Below are positions 1 through 5,013 of a DNA stretch of 5,013 bases, piece by piece (within the stretch, counting starts at the first letter, position 1; each line of letters opens with the position of its first letter). Origin of the DNA: an uncultured Chlamydiae bacterium. GTDB lineage: Bacteria > Chlamydiota > Chlamydiia > Chlamydiales > Rhabdochlamydiaceae. A program made the position numbers and the translations under genes. The stretch covers positions 1-5,013 of the forward strand of contig CAIPRZ010000140.1 in the NCBI GenBank assembly GCA_903867585.1, written 5' to 3'. The notes beneath the pieces were generated by a model, which worked only from the letters and a program-made list of their open reading frames with translations, was not told where the DNA came from and ran no database searches.

Positions 1-553
1 AGCCTAGGAGTGGTCTAAAACGGAGAAATTTTGAGACATAAAACATTCTGGCTTGTTCCACATCCCACTGGTTGAATTTAACGCTTTGGTAAAAATAAAC
101 AAAAGAATCATCCGTTGGGGTTGTGCCCTGATTTAATTGAGCTTGTGAATAAAGTTTTAAAGGTAACCGTTCATTTTTATAAGTCTGCTGTCTTGCTGCA
201 TAAAATCTTGTGTAGCTTGCTACTATATCCCACCCATCGTGATCTAATTGATAACCAGCTGTAATTCTATAGCCCCATTTCCACTGGTGTTTATAATGCT
301 CAAGCTCAGCTTGAGGATTTTCAAGGGGGGAGGAATAAACATTAGTATATTGCGCAATCGGTAAATCATCTTGAGCGATTTGAAAAAGGAGGGCTTCGCC
401 TTTAACAAATAGATGAACCCCATTTTTTGCGATGAAACGGCCAACAGGATTGGGTGTTGTAGAGGGTAAAGTATCTGGGCGTTCTTGAGTGCTGCTATGG
501 CTTGCATAAATAGAGCTTGCAGTGAGCAATAAAAATAGGGATGAATTTTTCAT
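1..553 (-). CDS. MOMP-like (Lpg1974-type) outer membrane beta-barrel protein, N-terminal part
   Basis: This reading frame starts with ATG at 553 and stays open to the window edge, giving 184 codons; the C-terminal part lies outside. Residues 1-17 look like a Sec signal peptide (MKN, a hydrophobic run SLFLLLTASS, then IYA before S18), so the product should be exported, most likely to the outer membrane. Residues 44-60 resemble the first strand, and residues 91-117 contain W-x-W-G-Y-R-x-x-x-G-Y and D-G-W-D-x-x-x-S-Y-T-R-F, the pattern I associate with the MOMP-like/Lpg1974 porin family of Legionella and environmental chlamydiae. The part ends in LRFRPLLG, typical of a barrel strand in that family. 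No cysteine occurs in these 184 residues, unlike the disulfide-linked MOMP of Chlamydia. A pore function is inferred from the family. It has its own promoter and follows sctT on the same strand. No clear Shine-Dalgarno sequence precedes the ATG. Confidence 0.75.
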   Translation of the reverse strand, partial: MKNSSLFLLLTASSIYASHSSTQERPDTLPSTTPNPVGRFIAKNGVHLFVKGEALLFQIAQDDLPIAQYTNVYSSPLENPQAELEHYKHQWKWGYRITAGYQLDHDGWDIVASYTRFYAARQQTYKNERLPLKLYSQAQLNQGTTPTDDSFVYFYQSVKFNQWDVEQARMFYVSKFLRFRPLLG

Positions 554-588
554 GAATTTACGGGGTAGACAAGTAATAATGCTAAAAA

Positions 589-617
589 GTTATAGAAACT
601 AACTTTCTATTTGGCAA
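589..617 (-). promoter_or_regulatory. Sigma70-type promoter of the MOMP-like gene
   Basis: Read on the minus strand, a -35 box TTGCCA (617-612) and a -10 box TATAAC (594-589) are separated by exactly 17 bases; each matches the consensus at 5 of 6 positions. Transcription would start near 582, giving a leader of about 30 bases before the ATG at 553. The -35 box begins only 8 bases after the stop codon of sctT, so the outer membrane protein gene probably has its own transcript. Chlamydial sigma66 recognises similar boxes. Confidence 0.6.
592..610. repeat. Perfect inverted repeat inside the promoter spacer
   Basis: ATAGAAA (592-598) and TTTCTAT (604-610) are perfect inverted copies with the 5-base spacer CTAAC. 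The element fills most of the space between the -35 and -10 boxes and overlaps the -10 box by three bases. It could be an operator for a dimeric regulator. As RNA it would form only a weak AT-rich 7-base-pair stem, followed on the minus strand by AACTTTTT, so a weak terminator for the sctT transcript is the alternative. Confidence 0.4.
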
Positions 618-624
618 GGTAAAA

Positions 625-1446
625 TTATAAAACCCGAACAAGGTTTAAAAAAGCTTGAAGAACCTCAGACATATGAAGCCCAAGTTTATTAACGATGAGA
701 AGCCAACTTAAGGCAAGAAATATAATGCCCATCAATGATTTTAAAGCCATTCCAAGAAAACTGATTTGCACGTTGGGAGCTAAGCGGTTAGCAATACCTA
801 AAAATAATTCCGTCATAAGAACAGCCATTATTGAGGGAGCGCAAAATTGAATACCTAAAGCTACTACATTATTTAATGCCTCAAAAGCCACCTTCCAAAA
901 GGGATGATTTGAGAGGAAAAGAGTTTTGCTTAAGATGCCATCTATGGGAAGGGTATCTAAACTTGTTATAAGACCATCAAGAACGATATTCATCCCGCCA
1001 AGTTGATAAAAAATAACAATGAGGGTGTAGTTATAAAGGAGTGAAATCGGGGAATTTTGAGATTGCATAAAAGGATCGGTCACCATCAGAGAAGAGGATC
1101 CCCGGATAAAATCGATGAGGTTACCAGCTGTTTGTGCAATAAAAAAAGGCAGAGAGAGGACAAATCCGATCGCAAATCCAATAAAGAGCTCTTTTAAAAA
1201 TAAGACCAAATACATCCCATCAAAATAAACAGGTCCGGATACAGTCTGGAGGGCTTTTGGTAAAATAAGAGCTGTTAGTGAAAGTGCCAGTCCCATTTTT
1301 ATAAGACTTGATAATTTAGCCCCTAAAAAAGGAGCTAAGGAAATAACGGGTAAAAGGCGGGCTAGGCAAAGAAAAAATACACTTAGGACCGATTGTGGGG
1401 CCACTTTAGGGATAAGAAAAAGAGCAGAAATATAATCAGTATTCAC
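625..1446 (-). CDS. sctT: T3SS export apparatus protein SctT (FliR/YscT/CdsT family)
   Basis: This 273-residue protein belongs to the FliR/SctT family and has the family's usual length. In the known complexes SctT joins five SctR and four SctS subunits to form the helical export gate in the inner membrane. The sequence is a chain of hydrophobic segments (roughly residues 10-40, 48-66, 78-108, 135-160, 185-213 and 230-252). Residues 203-238 hold the most typical stretch: A-P-x-x-x-x-x-x-x-x-E-L-x-L-G-x-x-N-R-x-A-P-x-x-Q, then G-M-A-L-K-S-L-M-G. The start is GTG at 1446: an in-frame TAG lies three codons upstream and the next ATG is residue 51, which would remove the first membrane segments. 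Only a weak AGG at 1454-1452 could serve as ribosome binding site. It follows sctS after 17 bases and is the last T3SS gene of the block. Confidence 0.95.
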   Translation of the reverse strand: MNTDYISALFLIPKVAPQSVLSVFFLCLARLLPVISLAPFLGAKLSSLIKMGLALSLTALILPKALQTVSGPVYFDGMYLVLFLKELFIGFAIGFVLSLPFFIAQTAGNLIDFIRGSSSLMVTDPFMQSQNSPISLLYNYTLIVIFYQLGGMNIVLDGLITSLDTLPIDGILSKTLFLSNHPFWKVAFEALNNVVALGIQFCAPSIMAVLMTELFLGIANRLAPNVQISFLGMALKSLMGIIFLALSWLLIVNKLGLHMSEVLQAFLNLVRVL

Positions 1447-1463
1447 AAATGCCTAAAAGGTTT

Positions 1464-1733
1464 TTAAGGGCCCCATTTATAAAAATTGGTAAAAATGGTG
1501 TTAGCAAACTGGAGGATTTGCGCTCCTAGATAGTCTCCCATAACAAATAAAGTAACAAGTACAGAGAGCAATTTAATCGTAAAAGAGAGGGTTTGTTCTT
1601 GAATTTGGGTCGCTGCTTGAAATATCGCCACGATTAACCCAAGTAGAGTACTAATCAAAATAGGAGGGGCTGATAAAATAGCTACCAGTATTAAAGCTTG
1701 GTACGCTAATTGTGTAACTTCTTGTGCATACAT
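1464..1733 (-). CDS. sctS: T3SS export apparatus protein SctS (FliQ/YscS/CdsS family)
   Basis: The 89-residue product has the typical size of FliQ/SctS proteins, which contribute helical hairpins to the export gate of the secretion system. Two hydrophobic helices are visible, at about residues 13-39 and 53-75. The loop between them, A-x-Q-x-Q-E-Q-T-L-S-F (residues 40-51), and the preceding S-A-P-P-I-L-x-S-x-x-L-G-L-x-V-A-I-F-Q are the conserved family core. The ATG at 1733 lies only three bases after the TAA of sctR, and an AGG within the end of sctR (TATAGGTAAATTATG) is suitably placed as a ribosome binding site, so the two are probably translationally coupled. The gap to sctT is 17 bases. 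Confidence 0.96.
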   Translation of the reverse strand: MYAQEVTQLAYQALILVAILSAPPILISTLLGLIVAIFQAATQIQEQTLSFTIKLLSVLVTLFVMGDYLGAQILQFANTIFTNFYKWGP

Positions 1734-1736
1734 AAT

Positions 1737-2519
1737 TTACCTATAAGACATAACAAGACCCTGAATAATCAGCGTCCATCCATCGACCATAACTATTAAA
1801 AGGAGCTTTAAAGGAAGAGCAATCGTAAGAGGTGATAGCATCATCATTCCCATAGCAAGTAAGATATTTGAAACCACAAGATCGATCACAAAAAAAGGCA
1901 TATAGATTAATACACCCACTTCAAAAGCAGCTTTAAGCTGGGAGGTAATATAACTTGGGATTAAGACAATAAAATCTTGGGGCTTAAGCGTGGTTTTAAA
2001 TTCAGGACCAAACGACCTTTGCGCCAGTTGAAAAAAAGAGGTGATGTGTTTAGGTTGTGTGTTTTTTACAAGAAAATTTCTTAAAGGCTCTTTAGCATTG
2101 TTTGCCACCTCGATAATATACATGGCCCCTTCTGTAGACAGAACCTCTTGGGGAGCTTTTTTCAAAGCCTGCTCTGATTCTTTGTACATCAGTTGAGCTG
2201 TTGGATACATCACATAAATTGTCATCAAAATCGCAATGCCGTTAATCACTTGGTTAGGAGGAGATTGCTGAACACCAAGCGCGTTACGAAGAAGTGATAA
2301 TACAATCACAATTTTTGTAAATGAGGTTAATAGTAGAACAGCAAATGGCAGGATAGAAAGTCCAGCAATGACAGCCATTTCTGTGACAAGTGTTGGGGGC
2401 GCTCCACCGGCTGCAGGACTGAGATCATTCATAAAACTTGCAGGATCTCCGGAGGCAGCCATAAGAGGGGGGCTAGCAAAAAAGAAGAGAAAAACAAGAA
2501 AGTAGATATATTTCGACAT
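1737..2519 (-). CDS. sctR: T3SS export apparatus protein SctR (FliP/YscR/CdsR family)
   Basis: This 260-residue protein is the FliP/SctR subunit, five copies of which form the main part of the export gate. Residues 1-22 look like a cleavable signal peptide (a hydrophobic run ending in PPLMAASG), which is longer at the N-terminus than Yersinia YscR but known in FliP and chlamydial forms. The first family signature is at residues 66-97 (S-F-T-K-I-x-I-V-L-S-L-L-R-N-A-L-G-x-Q-Q-x-P-P-N-Q-V-x-N-G-x-A). The second is at residues 207-247 (M-P-F-F-V-I-D-L-V-V-S-N-I-L-L-A-M-G-M-M-M-L-S-P, later P-L-K-L-L-L-x-V-x-V-D-G-W). The periplasmic domain lies between, at about 112-190. The ATG at 2519 has no Shine-Dalgarno sequence. 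An in-frame TAG about 13 codons upstream, with no start codon between, supports this start. Confidence 0.97.
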   Translation of the reverse strand: MSKYIYFLVFLFFFASPPLMAASGDPASFMNDLSPAAGGAPPTLVTEMAVIAGLSILPFAVLLLTSFTKIVIVLSLLRNALGVQQSPPNQVINGIAILMTIYVMYPTAQLMYKESEQALKKAPQEVLSTEGAMYIIEVANNAKEPLRNFLVKNTQPKHITSFFQLAQRSFGPEFKTTLKPQDFIVLIPSYITSQLKAAFEVGVLIYMPFFVIDLVVSNILLAMGMMMLSPLTIALPLKLLLIVMVDGWTLIIQGLVMSYR

Positions 2520-2604
2520 AAGGAAAAACTTTTTTGCAAAAGGTGATAATAAAGGCTAGTCTAGAAATATGGCTAAATCTTGGAAAGGAAAAAAACTAAA
2601 ACCT
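2520..2604. other. 85-base gap between sctL and sctR
   Basis: This is the largest gap inside the T3SS block; the other gaps are 21 bases or shorter. It holds no reading frame of note. On the minus strand a weak promoter-like pair, TTTCCA (2586-2581) and TAGACT (2563-2558) with a 17-base spacer, matches the consensus at only 4 of 6 positions each. A TTTTGCAAAA palindrome lies at 2532-2541. A GC-rich terminator stem is absent, so read-through from sctL into sctR is likely. Confidence 0.4.
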
Positions 2605-3222
2605 TTAGGGTTTCATATAGCGGCTAAAAGCCTCTTCTAAAGCTTTCCACTGTAAATCAAGGGAGGCATTAATATTTCCAGCTTCTGTGAGTATCATACA
2701 GCTACCGGAGCTAATATCAGCTGATTCTTCAATGGCTAAAGATTCAAGTTGATCTAGCTTTTCTTTTAAGACACTTTTATTTTCATCGAGAATGGCCTTA
2801 TCTTCTTTAGAAACTAAAATCTTTATTTTTCTAGCAGAAGTGCATTGATTAAGTTGTTTTTGGATCATAGCCACAATCGTTTCAGGATGCATTTTTAACT
2901 GCTCCCCAACAATTTTTTTTGCCGCATTTAAAGCAAGGGGCAAGACCTGTTTGACAAGGTGCATCCGCAAAGTTTTCATTTCTGCATCCAGGGCGAATAC
3001 GTGCTGGTTGAAAATGGTAAGGGCCTCGAGGTAGGCCTCTTCTTTTTTCTTTTCGAGCTCTTGAGACTGTTTCTCGATGTATTCATTTTTAATGGACTCA
3101 AGCTCTTTTTTGGTGTCATTGACAAGCTCTTCTAATTTAACAAAAGTTCCAAGAGTCTCTTCTGTCACAATTTTCTGATCGCCAAAATAAGAGGTGCCGG
3201 AGGGTAATTTAAACAATTTCAT
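2605..3222 (-). CDS. sctL: T3SS stator protein SctL (YscL/FliH/CdsL family)
   Basis: The 205-residue soluble protein fits SctL, the peripheral stalk that binds the secretion ATPase SctN and links it to SctQ on the cytoplasmic side. Residues 30-85 are rich in E and K with heptad-like spacing and should form a coiled coil. Residues 86-125 are amphipathic helix (VKQVLPLALNAAKKIVGEQL), as in the FliH core. The C-terminal stretch at residues 171-199 (S-S-G-S-C-x-I-x-T-E-A-G-x-I-x-A-S-L-D-x-Q-x-x-A-L-E-E-A-F) is the most typical FliH/YscL piece. There is no transmembrane segment or signal peptide. The ATG at 3222 follows the upstream gene after 21 bases and has no recognisable Shine-Dalgarno sequence. 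The position directly before sctR matches chlamydial cdsL. Confidence 0.92.
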   Translation of the reverse strand: MKLFKLPSGTSYFGDQKIVTEETLGTFVKLEELVNDTKKELESIKNEYIEKQSQELEKKKEEAYLEALTIFNQHVFALDAEMKTLRMHLVKQVLPLALNAAKKIVGEQLKMHPETIVAMIQKQLNQCTSARKIKILVSKEDKAILDENKSVLKEKLDQLESLAIEESADISSGSCMILTEAGNINASLDLQWKALEEAFSRYMKP

Positions 3223-3243
3223 AGAAAATGGGGCTTTTTTATC

Positions 3244-4032
3244 TTAGGAGTTTAATTTTGGTAAATTCATAAAGTCTATGGCCGAATTGAATTGACCCAT
3301 TAGCGACTCTTTTACCGTCTGTTCTGATTGGGTGGCAAGAGAAAAGAATAGAGGCTTATCTTTTAGGGGTAAGCGTAAGATAATTTCTTCATGAACAAAA
3401 AAAGAACTAGAGGCGAAGGTTTTACAAAGTCTATTTAATCCCCGTAAATAAAGCATGGCATGAAGACTTTCTTTTTTCTTATCCCACGTTTCAAGGGGTA
3501 TTTTTTTAAAAGCGACTTTTTCTTGTTGTTTATCAACGATTTTTAAAAATTTGAGTTGTAAAGGAGATAGAGCGTGTAAAATATGTTGATTGATCTGTTT
3601 GTCGATGGAGGTTTTTAGGGTCAATTTAATATCAAACACGCTTAGTAAATCGATCAGTTCTTTTATTTGTATATAAGAAAGAAATAAAACTTTGGAGCCC
3701 TCAAATGAGGGGAATTTATCATAGGGTAAAACTGAATAGTGATTAAATAGTCGTTTGGAGACCTCTTGGGAAATTAGGTCAGATAAAAACTTGTTTTTTT
3801 GATTTGAGCCTTGTTTCAAATGTTGCATTATAAAATTGACATCTTTTTTGGGATAGCCCTCAAAAAGATTATGCAAATGGCTTGGATCTACTTTTTCAAA
3901 TAGATTTATCTCTTTATAATCTTCAGTTAAATAGGGGGAAGTGGGCTTTTTTAGAGTGGGTTTTACATATTTTTCAAGCTTGGGATCAAGCTTGAAAATA
4001 AGATCGCTGAGTAAAACCATCTCCAATGTCAT
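3244..4032 (-). CDS. SctK-position protein (chlamydial CT560-like), probable sorting platform component
   Basis: This 262-residue protein lies between sctJ and sctL, the place of sctK in Yersinia-type operons and of the uncharacterised CT560 in Chlamydia. It has no signal peptide or membrane segment and is rich in lysine, so it is probably cytoplasmic. The N-terminal 100 residues are not recognised. The C-terminal part resembles YscK as I remember it: L-S-P-L-Q-L (155-160), W183, a helix with R-G-L-N-R-L (197-202), and I-I-L-R-L-P-L (217-223) where YscK has LSLRLPL, followed by a final helix. If it is SctK, it would connect SctQ pods to the inner-membrane ring. This is inference from position and short motifs, not an alignment. 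The ATG at 4032 overlaps the sctJ stop as ATGA, suggesting translational coupling. A second in-frame ATG (residue 5, 4020-4018) has a GGAG immediately before it, too close to be a good binding site. Confidence 0.6.
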   Translation of the reverse strand: MTLEMVLLSDLIFKLDPKLEKYVKPTLKKPTSPYLTEDYKEINLFEKVDPSHLHNLFEGYPKKDVNFIMQHLKQGSNQKNKFLSDLISQEVSKRLFNHYSVLPYDKFPSFEGSKVLFLSYIQIKELIDLLSVFDIKLTLKTSIDKQINQHILHALSPLQLKFLKIVDKQQEKVAFKKIPLETWDKKKESLHAMLYLRGLNRLCKTFASSSFFVHEEIILRLPLKDKPLFFSLATQSEQTVKESLMGQFNSAIDFMNLPKLNS

Positions 4033-4964
4033 GTTTCAGTTGGGGGTTGCTCTAGAGATTGTGTTTTTGTTTCTTCTAAATCAAAGGGTTCAATACTAAA
4101 AAGTCTTAAAAAACCCTGTTTTTTCAAAATAGGATAACATTTCCACACAAGGGTTAATGCCATTAGGAAAAAGAAAATCCCAAGTGATAGTAATGAAAAA
4201 AACAGGCTTTGGAACTTAGCTACAGATTCTTGAGCTACTTTAACACTCATCACTTCAACAAAGCTCATGGATGGTCCAGAAATCATATCAGGTGAACTTG
4301 CAAGACTGACATCTAGAAAACGGGCTCTGTCGGGTATAATATTAACATCATTAATATCAAGGCCACTTACAGAAGCGGCTACAAGACGCTTAATTTTAGC
4401 AACTAGATGAGAATTAGGGTCATCAAGAATCCCTTGGTGCTTAACATAAACAGCGGCTGTAATTTTTTGAACCGTGGTGGCTGTTTGACCGATATTGGTG
4501 TCTTCTTTAGGAAAAGCAATTTGGACCTGAGCATCTAATATACCATCGATACGACGAATTGTGCCCGCGATTTGTTCAGCAAGACCTGCTTGGTAGCGAA
4601 TGGTTTCTTCACTGCTTGAGCTCATTAAACCCGATTTTGCAAAAAGGGTTAAAAGATTGGTCGTTTGCATCCGTGGTAGACCATTTTGATTTAAAAAAGC
4701 CATGGCGCGTGTGGCTTCAGTTTCATCAACCATAATGCTAAAACTAGCCGGTTGACCACCGCCAGCAGCTGCTGACACCGCTTGCATCATCTTGTTAGCC
4801 TTAATTCCTTTAGAGGCTAAAAAAACAACAATGGTGTTAGCTTCTCTTTCATCCACATCCATCACGATGGATTTAGATTCTGTACAAGAACTAAGCAAGG
4901 CTAATGCCAAAAGAATAAAAATACTTTTAATAGAGCGCATGGGTTTTTTATAAAAAATGATCAT
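4029..4964 (-). CDS. sctJ: T3SS inner-membrane ring lipoprotein SctJ (YscJ/CdsJ family)
   Basis: This 311-residue protein is the SctJ lipoprotein, which forms the inner-membrane ring of the injectisome. A lipoprotein signal ends in the lipobox L24-S25-S26-C27, with C27 the lipid-bearing residue. The first ring-building domain (about 31-95) includes E-A-N-T-I-V-V-F-L-A-S-K-G-I-x-A and F-x-I-x-V-D-E-x-E-A-x-R-A-M-x-F-L-N-Q-N-G-L-P-R. The second (about 118-212) includes E-E-T-I-R-Y-Q-A-G-L-A-E-Q-I-x-x-T-I and I-D-G-I-L-D-A-Q-V-Q-I-A-F-P, then A-A-V-Y-V-K-H and I-K-R-L-V-A-A-S-V-S-G-L. A membrane helix at about 253-275 is followed by a polar cytoplasmic tail, as in longer SctJ proteins. ATG 4964 is the first start after an in-frame TAA at 4970. 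ATG 4940 (residue 9) would leave a more ordinary 18-residue signal, and neither has a Shine-Dalgarno sequence. Confidence 0.96.
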   Translation of the reverse strand: MIIFYKKPMRSIKSIFILLALALLSSCTESKSIVMDVDEREANTIVVFLASKGIKANKMMQAVSAAAGGGQPASFSIMVDETEATRAMAFLNQNGLPRMQTTNLLTLFAKSGLMSSSSEETIRYQAGLAEQIAGTIRRIDGILDAQVQIAFPKEDTNIGQTATTVQKITAAVYVKHQGILDDPNSHLVAKIKRLVAASVSGLDINDVNIIPDRARFLDVSLASSPDMISGPSMSFVEVMSVKVAQESVAKFQSLFFSLLSLGIFFFLMALTLVWKCYPILKKQGFLRLFSIEPFDLEETKTQSLEQPPTET

Positions 4965-4971
4965 AGCTTAT

Positions 4972-5000
4972 TTTTAACTGATAAAACAGGTGTTTGGCAA
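4972..5000 (-). promoter_or_regulatory. Weak promoter candidate upstream of sctJ
   Basis: On the minus strand TTGCCA (5000-4995) matches the -35 consensus at 5 of 6 positions. The sequence 17 bases downstream is TTAAAA (4977-4972), a poor -10 box with 3 of 6 matches. If used, transcription would begin almost at the first ATG of sctJ, which would favour the second ATG at 4940. The real promoter may lie outside the window, since the operon could continue to the right. Confidence 0.25.
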
Positions 5001-5013
5001 CAGTTCTTTTTTA

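Noticed and set aside
244..507. An 87-codon minus-strand frame starting MQAIAALKN
   Set aside because: It lies wholly inside the MOMP-like gene in another frame of the same strand and has no ribosome binding site or recognisable domain; the overlapping frame has a signal peptide and family motifs.
592..610. The inverted repeat as a true intrinsic terminator of the T3SS operon
   Set aside because: The stem has only 7 base pairs with a single G-C pair and no directly adjacent T-run, so it would be very weak; its place within a good promoter spacer makes an operator more plausible.
2532..2541. TTTTGCAAAA palindrome as a regulator site or terminator
   Set aside because: A 10-base AT-rich palindrome is expected by chance in DNA of this composition and it has no loop to form a hairpin.
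625..4964. A possible new secretion system rather than a known one
   Set aside because: Five of the six genes carry clear SctJ, SctL, SctR, SctS and SctT signatures in the known chlamydial order, so this is the established T3SS core.
1..5013. Mobile elements, tRNA or rRNA genes, CRISPR arrays, frameshifted genes
   Set aside because: No transposase or integrase motifs, no regularly spaced repeats, no cloverleaf-like sequence and no broken frame were seen; nearly all of the window is intact coding sequence.

Overview
The window carries a block of type III secretion system (T3SS) genes, all on the minus strand, so it reads from right to left. The order sctJ, a SctK-position protein, sctL, sctR, sctS, sctT is the order I know from Chlamydia (cdsJ, CT560, cdsL, cdsR, cdsS, cdsT). 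The base composition is AT-rich. Next to the block is a start of an outer membrane protein that looks like the MOMP-like (Lpg1974/Legionella_OMP) family, which is common in Legionella and in environmental chlamydiae. Together these point to a Parachlamydia-, Simkania- or Waddlia-like member of the Chlamydiae rather than a pathogenic Chlamydia. The genus cannot be fixed from this sequence alone.

Layout, in transcription order. Positions 5013-4965 are an upstream leader with a weak promoter candidate. Positions 4964-4029 hold sctJ, the inner-membrane ring lipoprotein. A 4-base ATGA overlap leads into the SctK-like gene at 4032-3244. After 21 bases comes sctL at 3222-2605, the stator of the ATPase. 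An 85-base gap separates it from sctR at 2519-1737. This is followed after 3 bases by sctS at 1733-1464 and after 17 bases by sctT at 1446-625, which starts with GTG. A 71-base gap with a convincing sigma70-type promoter and an overlapping inverted repeat precedes the MOMP-like gene. That gene starts at 553 and runs off the left edge of the window, so only its first 184 codons are present.

The gene products fit one machine. SctJ builds the inner-membrane ring. SctK and SctL belong to the cytoplasmic sorting platform that links the ring to the ATPase. SctR, SctS and SctT form the export gate in the inner membrane. The remaining core genes (ATPase, SctQ, SctU, SctV, SctC, SctD, needle) are not here, as expected in Chlamydiae, where the T3SS genes are scattered over several loci. 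All reading frames are intact and there are no mobile elements, RNA genes or CRISPR arrays. I see no previously undescribed system. The points worth a second look are the poorly described SctK-position protein and the regulated-looking promoter of the outer membrane protein gene.
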